From Capnocytophaga sp. oral taxon 338 str. F0234 (GTDB taxonomy: Bacteria > Bacteroidota > Bacteroidia > Flavobacteriales > Flavobacteriaceae), in the NCBI RefSeq assembly GCF_000192225.1, contig NZ_GL872413.1:2304089-2360944 (forward strand): DNA of 56,856 nt. The letters are read 5' to 3'. Each line of letters begins with the position of its first letter. Position 1 is the first letter of the stretch. Positions 45,644 through 55,227 of this stretch are shown here, in pieces. The notes under the pieces were generated by a model that was given only the letters and a program-made list of their open reading frames with translations, had not been told where the DNA came from and ran no database searches. Made by a program: the position numbers and the translations under genes.

Positions 45644-45678
45644 AAGTGAATAGTTAATTATTATTTTTCTATTCACTT
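45644..45678 (+). terminator. Terminator after tonB
   Basis: AAGTGAATAG (45644-45653) pairs fully with CTATTCACTT (45669-45678) around a 15-base loop, followed by TTAATTTTT. Confidence 0.7.
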
Positions 45679-45701
45679 TTAATTTTTAATCTTAACTAAC
45701 T

Positions 45702-46337
45702 ATGTCCCAAAAGATAAAATCTACTCTTTATGGATGTATCCCTTTAGTACTCATAGCCATCATTGTATGGGGGATCCACTCTTGGCGCAAAGAGAGTTCT
45801 CATGGATTATTTGTAGTAGGGAAAGCTCCTTCTTTTTGCCTTACTAACCAATATAATAAGCAGATTTGTAATAAGGATTTTGAAGGGAGAGTGTGGGTAG
45901 CGGATTTTTTCTTTACTTCCTGCCCTACTATCTGCCCTATTATGACCACTAATATGGTAGCTGTACAGAATGCTTTTTCTGATAATTCCATAGGGATAGC
46001 ATCCTTTTCTATTGATCCTTATACAGATTCTCCTGAAGTATTACAAACTTATGCTAAAGAAAAGGGAATACATTCTCCATATTGGCATCTGCTCACTGGA
46101 GATAAAGAAATTGTATACCATATCGCTAATGACGGGTTTAATATTTATGCTAAAGAAGGCAATAAGCCCGAAAATTTTGAACATTCTGGATTATTTGCCT
46201 TAGTGGATACTCAAGGAAATATTGTCTGCAGGAAGGACAATACCGGAAAACCCATTATCTTCTATAATGGTATGACTAAAGAGGGAATTAATATGCTTAT
46301 AGAGGACATCAAAAAACTAAAGAATAACTCCTTATAA
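45702..46337 (+). CDS. SCO1/SenC-family thioredoxin-like copper chaperone
   Basis: A 211-residue protein with one N-terminal membrane helix (about 11-27) and a thioredoxin-fold domain facing the periplasm. The copper-binding CPTIC motif and the distant His ([10 protein letters not shown]) are present. SCO proteins deliver copper to or reduce the CuA site of cytochrome c oxidase. No oxidase genes are near. It is followed 11 bases later by rsmA. Confidence 0.88.
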   Translation: MSQKIKSTLYGCIPLVLIAIIVWGIHSWRKESSHGLFVVGKAPSFCLTNQYNKQICNKDFEGRVWVADFFFTSCPTICPIMTTNMVAVQNAFSDNSIGIASFSIDPYTDSPEVLQTYAKEKGIHSPYWHLLTGDKEIVYHIANDGFNIYAKEGNKPENFEHSGLFALVDTQGNIVCRKDNTGKPIIFYNGMTKEGINMLIEDIKKLKNNSL

Positions 46338-46348
46338 TTGACTTTATC

Positions 46349-47128
46349 TTGAAAAAATCTCCTGTTCAACCTAAAAAGTACTTAGGACAACATTTCCTCA
46401 CCGATTTAAATATTGCTCAACAAATAGCAAACACTCTATCCTTTGATGGGTATAAAATAGTTTTAGAAATAGGTGCTGGTACTGGAGTACTTACACAATT
46501 TCTTCTCCTAAAAAAAACAGAGACTTTTGTTATTGAAATAGATAAAGAATCTGTTGAATATCTTCAAGTTCATTTTCCTCAATTAAAAAACCATATTATT
46601 GCAAAAGATTTTCTGAAGTTTGATATTGTAAGTTATTTTTCAAAGGCTTCCTTTGCTATTATAGGAAATTTTCCTTATAATATTTCCTCTCAAATCATAT
46701 TTAAGTTATTGGAAATTCGCTTTTTTGTTCCTGAGTTTGCCGGAATGTTCCAGAAAGAAGTTGCTGAACGCATTTGCGAAAAGGCTGGAAGCAAAGCCTA
46801 TGGTATTCTTTCAGTACTCACTCAGGCTTTTTATGATACTGAATATCTATTCACCGTTCCTGAGAATGTATTCAATCCTCCTCCTAAGGTGAAAAGTGGA
46901 GTCATTCACCTCAAACGTAAGGAGAACTATAGTCTCCCTTGTGATGAGAGACTTTTCTTTACTATCGTTAAAACTACTTTTGGGCAACGCCGTAAAACCC
47001 TTCGCAATAGCCTAAAGTCTTTTTTATCAGAGAAGGAAGAACTTAAAGTTCATTCCGTTTTTGATAGGCGTCCTGAGACACTCTCTGTAGAGGAGTTTAT
47101 CACACTCACCCAATGGCTTACTCCTTAA
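46349..47128 (+). CDS. rsmA: 16S rRNA dimethyladenosine transferase RsmA/KsgA
   Basis: A 259-residue SAM-dependent methyltransferase that dimethylates two adjacent adenosines in the 3' helix of 16S r[11 protein letters not shown] is the SAM loop, NFPYNISS the catalytic loop (NLPY variant), and the start [11 protein letters not shown] is diagnostic. The start codon is TTG at 46349; no ATG is available. The end overlaps the convergent fabG-like gene by four bases. Confidence 0.94.
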   Translation: MKKSPVQPKKYLGQHFLTDLNIAQQIANTLSFDGYKIVLEIGAGTGVLTQFLLLKKTETFVIEIDKESVEYLQVHFPQLKNHIIAKDFLKFDIVSYFSKASFAIIGNFPYNISSQIIFKLLEIRFFVPEFAGMFQKEVAERICEKAGSKAYGILSVLTQAFYDTEYLFTVPENVFNPPPKVKSGVIHLKRKENYSLPCDERLFFTIVKTTFGQRRKTLRNSLKSFLSEKEELKVHSVFDRRPETLSVEEFITLTQWLTP

Positions 47129-47859
47129 GAATAAATTCCCCCGTTGATATTTATCACCTCCCCTGTAATATAACTTGCCTTATCAGAAACAAGAAAACTA
47201 ACTAAATTAGCGACTTCTTCTGCTTTACCAAAGCGTCCCATGGGGATCCTCTTAGAGAGTTCCTTCTCATCCAAAGAAGCGGTCATATCCGTTTGTATAA
47301 ACCCTGGTGCTACTGCATTAACCGTAATATTTCGCTTAGCAACCTCTTGTGCTAATGCTTTTGTAGCAGCAATCAGAGCCCCCTTAGCTGCTGAGTAATT
47401 TACTTGTCCCTCTGTACCTTTCACTCCCGAAACAGAAGCTATATTAACAATCCTCCCATAACGATTACGTAGCATTTTTTGAATAAAAAAATGGGTCACA
47501 TTATAGAACCCATCCAAGGTTGTTTTCAGTACCTTATCCCAATCCTCATAAGGCATCCACATAAACAGTCCATCACGAGTAATTCCTGCATTATTGATAA
47601 TCACCTCCACTAAGGCCTCCTTATTCGTTTCCTGCCAAAGAGTAAGTACTTCCTGTGTTTGCTCCTTATTGGTAACATCGAAACAGAGCAATTCTCCCAC
47701 AGCTCCTAAACTCTGTACTTTGTCAAGGGTTTGTAAAGCAGCTTCTTTATTACTCTGATAATTAATAAGCAAATGATAATGATTATCATAAGCCAATTTT
47801 TCACAAATAGCTCTTCCAATACCACGAGATGCTCCTGTTATAAGTGCACATTTTTTCAT
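47125..47859 (-). CDS. fabG: FabG-like 3-oxoacyl-ACP reductase
   Basis: A 244-residue short-chain dehydrogenase/reductase. TGASRGIG binds NADPH, NNAG follows, and the catalytic Ser-Tyr-Lys set is in SVSG and NYSAAKGAL. It reduces 3-oxoacyl-ACP. Sequence alone cannot tell the housekeeping FabG from the version used in aryl-polyene/flexirubin synthesis; no fatty-acid genes flank it, while other specialised lipid genes lie elsewhere in the window. Single gene on the minus strand. Confidence 0.88.
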   Translation of the reverse strand: MKKCALITGASRGIGRAICEKLAYDNHYHLLINYQSNKEAALQTLDKVQSLGAVGELLCFDVTNKEQTQEVLTLWQETNKEALVEVIINNAGITRDGLFMWMPYEDWDKVLKTTLDGFYNVTHFFIQKMLRNRYGRIVNIASVSGVKGTEGQVNYSAAKGALIAATKALAQEVAKRNITVNAVAPGFIQTDMTASLDEKELSKRIPMGRFGKAEEVANLVSFLVSDKASYITGEVININGGIYS

Positions 47860-47876
47860 ATTTCTTCATTTTTTAG

Positions 47877-47911
47877 AAAAAAAGGCTATCTTACACTCTC
47901 AGATAGCCTTT
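47877..47911 (-). terminator. Rho-independent terminator of the E1 gene
   Basis: Perfect 11-base arms AAAGGCTATCT (47881-47891) and AGATAGCCTTT (47901-47911), then a T run on the minus strand. Confidence 0.85.
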
Positions 47912-47926
47912 CTATTCCTTGATTTA

Positions 47927-50338
47927 TTAAAATATTTTCGGATACTTAACAGGATTTATCTCATTCATAATTTCATATATTTTCTCATAAATATCCTCAG
48001 CATTAGGTTTTGAGAAATAATCTCCATCAGAGGCATACGCAGGACGATGAGATTTGGATGTTAGGGTCTGTGGCTTACTATCCAAATAGCGGTAAGCATT
48101 TTGTTTGTCCACAATCTCTTGCAATAAGTAAGCAGAAGCACCTCCTTCTACATCCTCATCTACAATGAGCAGATTATTAGTCTTCTGAACACTTTTTACA
48201 GTATCATGATTAATATCAAAAGGAATTAAAGATTGAACATCAATGATTTCAATACTAATATCTACCTTATCCAATTCCTTAGCTACCTGTTCCACTATAC
48301 GCAAAGTAGAGCCATAAGAAACTACTGTAATATCACGACCCTCACGAATTTTTTCCACGACCCCTATAGGAGTGGTGAATTCGCCCAAGTTGGAAGGCAT
48401 TCTCTCCTTAATACGATAACCATTCAAGCATTCCACTACGAAAGCTGGTTGATTTCCTTGCAGAAGCGTATTATAGAACCCCGCTGCCTTAGTCATATTA
48501 CGAGGCACCAAGAAATAAACTCCTCGCAAAAAGTTAAGTAGTCCTGCCATAGGTGAACCTGAATGCCAGATTCCTTCCAAGCGATGCCCTCGTGTACGAA
48601 TAATCAAAGGTGCTTTCTGATAACCACAAGTTCGATAATTTAGAGAAGCTAAATCATCTGTGATAGTCTGTAAAGCATAAGGCGTATAATCTATATATTG
48701 AATTTCGGCTATAGGACGTAAGCCACGCATAGCCATTCCTACACCTTGTCCTATAATGGAGGATTCTCGTATACTTGTATCATCTATACGGGTAATCCCA
48801 TACTTCTCTTGTAAGCCTTCCATTCCCTGATTTACATCTCCTATTTTCCCAGTATCTTCTCCAAAGGTAATCAAGTTAGGATATTTAGCAAACAGTGCAT
48901 CAAAATTATCCCGCAAGATAATACGTCCATCTACCTCTGGAGCATCTTCCGCATATTTAGGAAGTACTTCTTTGACAAAAATAGGATTTTTATCATCTTC
49001 ACTATATAAATGAGAACTATATCTGTCCTGTAGATCTTCAAGGATATTATTAAGCCATTTTTTGAGGTTTTTTACAGATGTTTTTTCCTCTCCTACTGCA
49101 TAACGTAATGCCTTACGGGCAGTACTAATCACATCGCGATAGAGAGGTACATCTACATCAGCAAGTGCATCCTTCAGATGAGATATCTCAAGGCTATTGA
49201 GGCACTCTTTCTCCATTTCATATAGAAGATTAATAAGCTCTCTTTTGGCTGTTTTTATAGGATTTTGATACTCCATCCAAGCCTTATCACGAGCATCTTT
49301 TACTGTTTTCTTTACTTCTTCCTCTATCGCTATAAGTTCACTTTCTGTAGCTATCCCATTAGATATAAGCCATTTACGAAATTGTACATTACAGTCATAT
49401 TCTTTTTCCCATTCAAGTCGTTCAGGTGTTTTATAGCGTTCATGTGAACCTGAGGTAGAATGTCCTTGTGGCTGTGTAAGTTCCGTTACATGTATAAGGG
49501 AAGGTACATGTTCAGTACGAGCTAAATGCCCTGCCTTAGCATAAGTTTCCATAAGGGCAGGATAGTCCCATCCTTTAACCGTATATATTTCAAATCCTTT
49601 GTGATTGAAATCTCGCTGGAATCCCTTAAGAGCCTCTGAAATACTCTCCTTTACTGTATGATAAGAAGCAGGAACCGAGATACCATAATCATCATCCCAT
49701 ACACTCATCACTACTGGAACTTGTAACACTCCTATAGCATTGAATGCTTCAAAGAAAAGTCCCTCACTGGTAGAAGCATTCCCAATGGTTCCCCAAGCAA
49801 CTTCATTACCATGGTTAGAGAAACCCTCACTATTGGGAATAGAAAGATCCCGATAAATTTTAGAGGCTTGTGCCAGTCCTACCAAACGAGGAATTTGACC
49901 AGCCGTACAGGAAACATCACTTGCCGTATTATACTGGTCAACAAGCCTTTTCCAATTTCCTTTTTCATCAAGACTATGGGTAGCAAAATGCCCCCCCATC
50001 TGCCTTCCTCCGCTGTGAGGTTCATGTTCTATATTATTATCAGCATAGATACCTGCAAAAAATTGCTTAGGAGTATATTCTCCGATTGCCATCATAAATG
50101 TCTGGTCACGGTAGTAACCACTACGGAAATCTCCCTTCTGGAAAGCCCGAGCCATAGCCACCTGTGGTAGTTCCTTACCATCTCCAAAAATACCAAATTT
50201 AGCCTTTCCCGTAAGTACTTCTCTACGTCCTGCCAAACTACATTCACGGCTAAGAACAGCTATTCTATAATCCTCCAAGGATTGTTTTTTTAATTCTTCA
50301 AAAGGCATGCTTTGTAAAAAAGAGGTCGTTGTATCCAT
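47927..50338 (-). CDS. Fused alpha/beta subunit of a 2-oxo acid dehydrogenase (E1)
   Basis: A protein of 803 residues that combines E1 alpha and beta in one chain, common in Bacteroidota. The N-terminal half has the thiamine-diphosphate region (GTIGNASTSEGLFFEAFN) and the HSGGRQMGGH segment; the second half begins about residue 465 (ILRDNFDALFAKYPNLITFGED) and ends in the transketolase C-terminal domain. It decarboxylates a 2-oxo acid, probably of branched-chain or pyruvate type, before transfer to E2 lipoyl domains encoded elsewhere. The frame extends 26 codons further to 50416, but a good promoter (50366-50396) lies inside it, so the ATG at 50338 is used. Confidence 0.88.
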   Translation of the reverse strand: MDTTTSFLQSMPFEELKKQSLEDYRIAVLSRECSLAGRREVLTGKAKFGIFGDGKELPQVAMARAFQKGDFRSGYYRDQTFMMAIGEYTPKQFFAGIYADNNIEHEPHSGGRQMGGHFATHSLDEKGNWKRLVDQYNTASDVSCTAGQIPRLVGLAQASKIYRDLSIPNSEGFSNHGNEVAWGTIGNASTSEGLFFEAFNAIGVLQVPVVMSVWDDDYGISVPASYHTVKESISEALKGFQRDFNHKGFEIYTVKGWDYPALMETYAKAGHLARTEHVPSLIHVTELTQPQGHSTSGSHERYKTPERLEWEKEYDCNVQFRKWLISNGIATESELIAIEEEVKKTVKDARDKAWMEYQNPIKTAKRELINLLYEMEKECLNSLEISHLKDALADVDVPLYRDVISTARKALRYAVGEEKTSVKNLKKWLNNILEDLQDRYSSHLYSEDDKNPIFVKEVLPKYAEDAPEVDGRIILRDNFDALFAKYPNLITFGEDTGKIGDVNQGMEGLQEKYGITRIDDTSIRESSIIGQGVGMAMRGLRPIAEIQYIDYTPYALQTITDDLASLNYRTCGYQKAPLIIRTRGHRLEGIWHSGSPMAGLLNFLRGVYFLVPRNMTKAAGFYNTLLQGNQPAFVVECLNGYRIKERMPSNLGEFTTPIGVVEKIREGRDITVVSYGSTLRIVEQVAKELDKVDISIEIIDVQSLIPFDINHDTVKSVQKTNNLLIVDEDVEGGASAYLLQEIVDKQNAYRYLDSKPQTLTSKSHRPAYASDGDYFSKPNAEDIYEKIYEIMNEINPVKYPKIF

Positions 50339-50365
50339 AAAAATTAGTTTTTCTGAAATAAAGCC

Positions 50366-50396
50366 CAAAAGTACATAAAAAATAATTATTTGCCAA
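50366..50396 (-). promoter_or_regulatory. Promoter of the E1 fusion gene
   Basis: Minus strand: TTG (50394-50396), 20-base spacer, TACTTTTG (50366-50373). Leader about 23 bases. Confidence 0.65.
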
Positions 50397-50443
50397 GAAA
50401 ATCTATCTTTTTTCATACAGATTTTTCTCTTATGGGAAATATA

Positions 50444-50470
50444 AAAGGCTATCCAAGAAGGACAGCCTTT
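50444..50470 (-). terminator. Terminator of frr
   Basis: AAAGGCTATCC pairs with GGACAGCCTTT with one mismatch around a five-base loop; TTTTATATTT follows on the minus strand. Confidence 0.75.
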
Positions 50471-50495
50471 CTGTTAAATTTAATTTACCAAAATA

Positions 50496-51050
50496 TCAAA
50501 CTTTTAGAATCTCTGCTTCCTTTTTAGCAAGTATTTCATCTATCTGTTTGATATACTTATCAGTAAGCTTTTGCACACGTTCCTCAGTATCCTTCTTTAT
50601 ATCATCGGAAATCTCTATCTTTTTGATTTCCTTATTAGCTTCTTGGCGAGCATTACGCACCCCTATTTTAGCTTCTTCGCTTTCTCCTTTAGCTTGTTTT
50701 ACAAGTTCTTTACGGCGTTCCTCCGTTAACGGAGGAACACTAATGATAATTGTTTCTCCATTGTTCATAGGATTAAACCCTAAATTGGCTACCATGATAG
50801 CTTTTTCTATTGTTGAGAGCATATTTTTCTCCCAAGGTTGTATACTAATAGTTCGAGAATCAGGAGTATTCACATTTGCCACTTGGCTTAAAGGTGTTTG
50901 TGAACCATAATAATCCACAAATACACTCCCGAGCATCTGAGGAGAGGCTTTCCCTGCACGGATATTGAGTAACGATTTCTCTAAATGTGCTACTGAACCT
51001 TGCATTGCCTCCTTAGTACTCTCTAAAATAAAATCAATTTCTTCATTCAT
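50496..51050 (-). CDS. frr: Ribosome recycling factor
   Basis: A protein of 184 residues that splits the post-termination ribosome with EF-G. MNEEIDFILESTKEAMQGS at the start, NIRAGKASPQML, and the helical C-terminal end (ERVQKLTDKYIKQIDEI) match Frr; length is right for the family. The frame extends 15 codons upstream to 51095, but a TATCTTTG promoter lies at 51093-51100, so the ATG at 51050 is the start. Confidence 0.95.
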   Translation of the reverse strand: MNEEIDFILESTKEAMQGSVAHLEKSLLNIRAGKASPQMLGSVFVDYYGSQTPLSQVANVNTPDSRTISIQPWEKNMLSTIEKAIMVANLGFNPMNNGETIIISVPPLTEERRKELVKQAKGESEEAKIGVRNARQEANKEIKKIEISDDIKKDTEERVQKLTDKYIKQIDEILAKKEAEILKV

Positions 51051-51092
51051 AGATAGTTGTTTTTTATTTGTTATAAATATCCTTTCGGTTGG

Positions 51093-51100
51093 CAAAGATA
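51093..51100 (-). promoter_or_regulatory. frr promoter -7 element
   Basis: Minus strand reads TATCTTTG; leader about 38 bases. No clear TTG at -33. Confidence 0.5.
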
Positions 51101-51314
51101 CAATATTTAAGTGAAAAATAAAAAATGAAACTTAAAAATTTTTAATCATCCTTTCCAAAAATCTACTAAGATAATCATTTCTTCTCCCTTACCTGTCAAA
51201 CAAAACTATTATATTTCTCCAAAGAGTCATAAATATATACAAATCAATTCATTAAAATCAATATGACAAAAAACTTTTTTTATCATAAAAATTTTTTTAA
51301 TTAAAAAAAAGATG

Positions 51315-51322
51315 TACTTTTG
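51315..51322 (+). promoter_or_regulatory. Promoter -7 element of the GH32 gene
   Basis: TACTTTTG, with a T run but no TTG at -33; leader about 30 bases. Confidence 0.45.
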
Positions 51323-51357
51323 GCACAGAATTAAAACTTATTAAACTACAATTATTT

Positions 51358-53568
51358 ATGAAAAAATCTTTATTCTATATTCTCTTCTTTCTATTAATCC
51401 CTACTGCCTGCCAACACAATGGTGACCTTATGATAGAAGATTTTGAATCAGGATCTTTTCAAGATTGGATTATTGAGGGAGATGCCTTTGGACAAGTTCC
51501 TGCTGAGGGAAGTCTTGCAGGCGAACAAGAAGTTATTGGATTTCAAGGAAAATATCTTGCTAATAGTTTTCATAATGGAGATGATTCCCGTGGAATCCTC
51601 ACCAGTAAACCTTTTCGTATAGAACGAGACTTCATTAACTTTCTTATTGGAGGAGGTAATTCCAGTGATACCTATATAGAACTCCTTATTGGAGAACAGA
51701 GTATTTATAAAACACATAGCCCTGTGGAGAGTGAAACTCTACAACTAATGAGTTGGGATGTAAAAACTTACAAAGGACAACAAGCCACCCTACGCATCGT
51801 AGATAACCAACGTGGCAGTTGGGGGCATATCCTTATCGATGCTATTGAACAAAGCAATCTTTTTAAAAGTAATATAATGGAAAACTACACTCTTACCTAC
51901 AACATTTCCCAAAAGTACCTTCTCCTTCCTATTGAGGATAGTGCTCCAGAGACTAAAGTACAACTCTTAGTGGAGGGAAAAGAGATGGGTGCCCCTATGG
52001 ATATCCGCCTTGCTAAAACACACATTCAATATTGGTTACCTCTTCCGGTAGCTTCCTATCAAGGGAAGAAAATTTCGCTCGTTTTTAGGCAAGTTACAAA
52101 AGGAGATATGGGGATTCACCAAATAAAACCTTCTAATACTTTTGATTATAATTATAAGGAATCCTATCGCTCTTGCTACCATTTCACTCCTGAATATGGC
52201 TGGATGAATGACCCTAATGGTATGGTATATCATAATGGAGAGTATCACTTATTCTACCAATATAATCCCTATGGAGCTCGCTGGGGGAATATGCACTGGG
52301 GGCATGCTATAAGTGAAGACATGATGCATTGGAAGCAGCTCCCCGTCGCCCTTTCTCCTGATAGCTTGGGAGCTATCTTTTCTGGTAGTGCAGTGATAGA
52401 TAGAAATAACTCCGCAGGCTTTGGTGAAAATGCCATGATTGCCTTCTATACTTCTGCAGGTGCACAACAATCTCAATCCATTGCTTATAGCCTTGATAAC
52501 GGACGTACATTTGTCAAATATACTCATAATCCTGTGATTCCCAATCCTAATATTCAGGATTTTCGTGATCCTAAAGTATTTTGGTATGATCCTCAGAAGA
52601 AATGGATTATGTCATTAGCTACTTCACAAACTATTACTTTCTACACATCTAAGAACCTCAAGCAGTGGGAAAAACTTAGTGAATTTGGACAAAATATAGG
52701 AGCTCATACAGGTGTATGGGAATGCCCTGACCTCTTCCCTTTAACTTATAAGGGACAAAAAAAATGGATACTCTTTGTGAGCATTAACCCAGGAGGCCCT
52801 AATGGAGGAAATGCTACCCAATATTTTATTGGTGACTTTGATGGAACTACCTTTACCCCAGATCCTCTTCCCTACCCTCTCTGGATTGATTACGGACGTG
52901 ACAACTACGCAGGAGTTACTTGGAGTAATATTCCTGAAAGTGATGGACGCAGAATTTTCCTTGGTTGGATGAATAATTGGGATTATGGTAATTCAGTGCC
53001 TACCCAAAATTTTCGAAGTGCTATGACCCTACCACGAGAACTAAGACTTGCTGACAACGGACAACACTTAGTAGTTGCAAGCTTTCCTGTACAAGAGGTA
53101 GGAGAAGAGAGAGATAGTAATCCCGTTATTATAAACAAACTCACTGAGAATCCCCTGCCCATCAGTGCTGATTTCTATAACAACGGGTATGTGGTGAGCT
53201 TCACTGTCAAGCTCAATACTCTTAAGAGCTTTAGTTTTTCTCTACAAAATAGCAAAGGAGAAAAGATAGTGTATTCTTTTGATACAACAGAGAAAACCTT
53301 TGTAGTAGATAGAAGCCAAAGTGGTCTTACTAACTTTAGTGGTAACTTTGCCGAGCCTCTAATCAAAGCTCCTTTGACTCCAAAAGAAAGCTATACCATA
53401 CACCTTTGGGTGGATAAAGCCTCTACCGAAGTCTTTGTCAATGGAGGTGAGGTGGTACAGACCAACATCGCTTTTCCTACAGAACCTTATAACCAATTAT
53501 GGTTCAATCTAAGAGGAAATACAGACGTTAGTATAGAAAATATTACACTTTACAAGATAAAAAATTAA
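51358..53568 (+). CDS. GH32 fructan hydrolase lipoprotein (levanase/inulinase type)
   Basis: A 736-residue lipoprotein (acceptor Cys at 18, PTACQHNGD). Residues about 27-165 are an N-terminal beta-sandwich, as in Bacteroides levanases. The five-bladed propeller follows with nucleophile motif WMNDPNG (282-288, Asp285), RDPK (403-406) and the acid/base in ECPD (Glu455), then a C-terminal beta-sandwich (about 590-736). It hydrolyses beta-fructosides such as levan, inulin or sucrose outside the cytoplasm. The next gene is a fructokinase, so the pair forms a fructan-use unit. No SusC/SusD pair or transporter is in the window. Confidence 0.92.
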   Translation: MKKSLFYILFFLLIPTACQHNGDLMIEDFESGSFQDWIIEGDAFGQVPAEGSLAGEQEVIGFQGKYLANSFHNGDDSRGILTSKPFRIERDFINFLIGGGNSSDTYIELLIGEQSIYKTHSPVESETLQLMSWDVKTYKGQQATLRIVDNQRGSWGHILIDAIEQSNLFKSNIMENYTLTYNISQKYLLLPIEDSAPETKVQLLVEGKEMGAPMDIRLAKTHIQYWLPLPVASYQGKKISLVFRQVTKGDMGIHQIKPSNTFDYNYKESYRSCYHFTPEYGWMNDPNGMVYHNGEYHLFYQYNPYGARWGNMHWGHAISEDMMHWKQLPVALSPDSLGAIFSGSAVIDRNNSAGFGENAMIAFYTSAGAQQSQSIAYSLDNGRTFVKYTHNPVIPNPNIQDFRDPKVFWYDPQKKWIMSLATSQTITFYTSKNLKQWEKLSEFGQNIGAHTGVWECPDLFPLTYKGQKKWILFVSINPGGPNGGNATQYFIGDFDGTTFTPDPLPYPLWIDYGRDNYAGVTWSNIPESDGRRIFLGWMNNWDYGNSVPTQNFRSAMTLPRELRLADNGQHLVVASFPVQEVGEERDSNPVIINKLTENPLPISADFYNNGYVVSFTVKLNTLKSFSFSLQNSKGEKIVYSFDTTEKTFVVDRSQSGLTNFSGNFAEPLIKAPLTPKESYTIHLWVDKASTEVFVNGGEVVQTNIAFPTEPYNQLWFNLRGNTDVSIENITLYKIKN

Positions 53569-53585
53569 TAACAACAAAGGAAAAA

Positions 53586-53610
53586 CAGGGAGAAAGCAAC
53601 TTTCCCTCTG
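53586..53610 (+). terminator. Hairpin between the GH32 and fructokinase genes
   Basis: CAGGGAGAAAG (53586-53596) pairs with CTTTCCCTCTG (53600-53610) with one mismatch and a 3-base loop, followed by CTTTTCTATT. It may stop part of the transcription after the GH32 gene. Confidence 0.5.
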
Positions 53611-53646
53611 CTTTTCTATTAATAACCACTCTAAAATTATTGGATA

Positions 53647-54524
53647 ATGAAAAATAAAATCATAGGACTTGGAGAGATTCTTTGGGATGTATTCCCTGAA
53701 AGAAAAATATTAGGAGGTGCCCCTGCTAATTTTGCTTATCATATCTCTCAATTTGGCTTTAATGGTTATACAGTAAGTGCCATTGGTAATGATTCCTTAG
53801 GTAAGGAAATCTTAGATAACCTGGAAAAGAAACAGCTTAATTATCTGATAGAGAAAACTGATTTCCCTACAGGTACTGTAAAAGTTAGTGTAGATAACTG
53901 GGGAGTTCCTCAATATGAAATCTGTGAAGGAGTTGCCTGGGATAATATTTCTTTTACCTCCCGCATGGCTAATCTTGCTAAGGAGGCACAAGCAGTTTGT
54001 TTTGGCTCTTTGGCACAACGTAACAGATTATCACGAGCTACTATCAATGCTTTTTTAGATGCTATGCCTAAAGACAGTATAAAGATATTTGACATCAACC
54101 TTAGACAGAACATTACACTCGGGAAATCATAGAAAACTCATTACAAAAATCTACTATCCTTAAAATCAATGATGAAGAAGTTGTAAAAATTGCTAAACTT
54201 TTAAAATGGGAAGCCTCTGAAAAAGATATTTGTAAACACTTATTAAATAATTACAATCTTGATATTCTTATACTTACCAAAGGAACTGAAGGAAGTTGGG
54301 TACTTACTCCCAAAGAAGAATCTTTCCTGCCTACTCCAAAAATAACTATTGCTGATACTGTAGGTGCTGGAGATTCCTTTACAGCTGCTTTTATAGCCTC
54401 ACATCTGCATGGACGTTGTCTTGTTGCCTCTCATCAATTAGCCGTAGAAGTATCTGCCTATGTATGCCAGCAACATGGAGCTATGCCTAAACTTGCTGAT
54501 GCTCATTTGGAACTATTTAGATAA
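53647..54524 (+). pseudogene. Fructokinase (PfkB family), single-base frameshift
   Basis: The first frame runs 53647-54132 (161 residues) and has the PfkB start (GLGEILWDVFPERKILGGAP) and DINLRQN. It then falls out of frame and stops. From about 54111 a different frame continues without stop to 54524 and carries the rest of the enzyme, including the ATP-site motif DTVGAGDSFTAAF. Adding one base near 54110-54112 (for example a T, giving RQNYYTREII) rebuilds a 292-residue fructokinase of usual length. No homopolymer is at the site. It is either a true inactivating deletion or a sequencing error. The enzyme would phosphorylate fructose released by the GH32 protein. Confidence 0.85.
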
Positions 54525-54701
54525 AAAATTTTATTTATTATCTTTAAGTCCTCTCTTTCCTTCACAATATGACTGAAATATACAAAGAAGAAATAATAGA
54601 ATAAAATACTAAAAATAACTTTTACAATAGTTTTAAAAGGTATTTAATAGCAGATATAATGTAAATAAAAACCATTCATAGGAACATCTACACTTAAGAA
54701 C

Positions 54702-54730
54702 TCATCATTTATTAAGCTAATAAATGATGA
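54702..54730. repeat. Perfect palindrome at the 3' end of idi
   Basis: TCATCATTTATTA (54702-54714) is matched by TAATAAATGATGA (54718-54730) around a 3-base loop. It covers the last codons and stop of idi. No T run follows on either strand, so terminator function is doubtful. Confidence 0.6.
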
Positions 54731-55227
54731 TAGAATTTGTCAAATATAATTTTAAACCAAGCAGTATATTGCTGGGGCGATTGTGCTATACCCTCTTTTA
54801 TTGCTTCCAAAGGGAGCCATTTCCAAGAGGCAACCTCCTTAGGATTTACCACAGGAATATCATCACTACAACCTACCAATACATAATCATACTCATGTTC
54901 AGTAAGTCCATTATCAAAATCAGCCTTATAAATAAAAGAAAAGAGTTCCTTTAAGGGAATTCGTAAGCCCATTTCTTCCCAAAGCCTACGTTCACCTGCT
55001 TGTATATTGGTCTCTCCTTCTCGGGGATGACTACAACAGGTATTTGTCCAAAGCCCCGGTGAATGATATTTGGAAAAAGCCCGTTGCTGAAGGAGTATCT
55101 CTTTTTTAGAGTTGAATACAAATACAGAAAAAGCTCGATGGAGTAGCCCCTTTTCATGAGCTTCCATCTTCTCCATTAGTCCAATAGGACGGTCTGCATC
55201 ATCTACTAAAATAACATACTCTTTCAT
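54712..55227 (-). CDS. idi: Isopentenyl-diphosphate delta-isomerase, type 1
   Basis: A 171-residue Nudix-fold enzyme that interconverts isopentenyl and dimethylallyl diphosphate, feeding menaquinone and other isoprenoids. The TNTCCSHPREGE segment has the active-site Cys; the Nudix-type helix is in ERRLWEEMGL. Length is right. It overlaps the upstream DUF192 gene by one base (TAATG). MenA, a user of isoprenoid chains, lies just upstream. Confidence 0.93.
   Translation of the reverse strand: MKEYVILVDDADRPIGLMEKMEAHEKGLLHRAFSVFVFNSKKEILLQQRAFSKYHSPGLWTNTCCSHPREGETNIQAGERRLWEEMGLRIPLKELFSFIYKADFDNGLTEHEYDYVLVGCSDDIPVVNPKEVASWKWLPLEAIKEGIAQSPQQYTAWFKIIFDKFYHHLLA

Larger units (their letters stand above)
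51051..51357. other. Intergenic region between frr and the GH32 gene
   Basis: About 307 bases with no gene. It holds the divergent promoters of frr (51093-51100) and the GH32 gene (51315-51322). Nothing else is recognised. Confidence 0.6.

Noticed and set aside
54105-54125. Phase-variable frameshift in the fructokinase gene
   Set aside because: No homopolymer or short tandem repeat is at the break, so slippage is unlikely.
54566-54604. Eleven-codon reading frame starting ATGACTGAA
   Set aside because: Too short, no promoter or conserved context; treated as chance.
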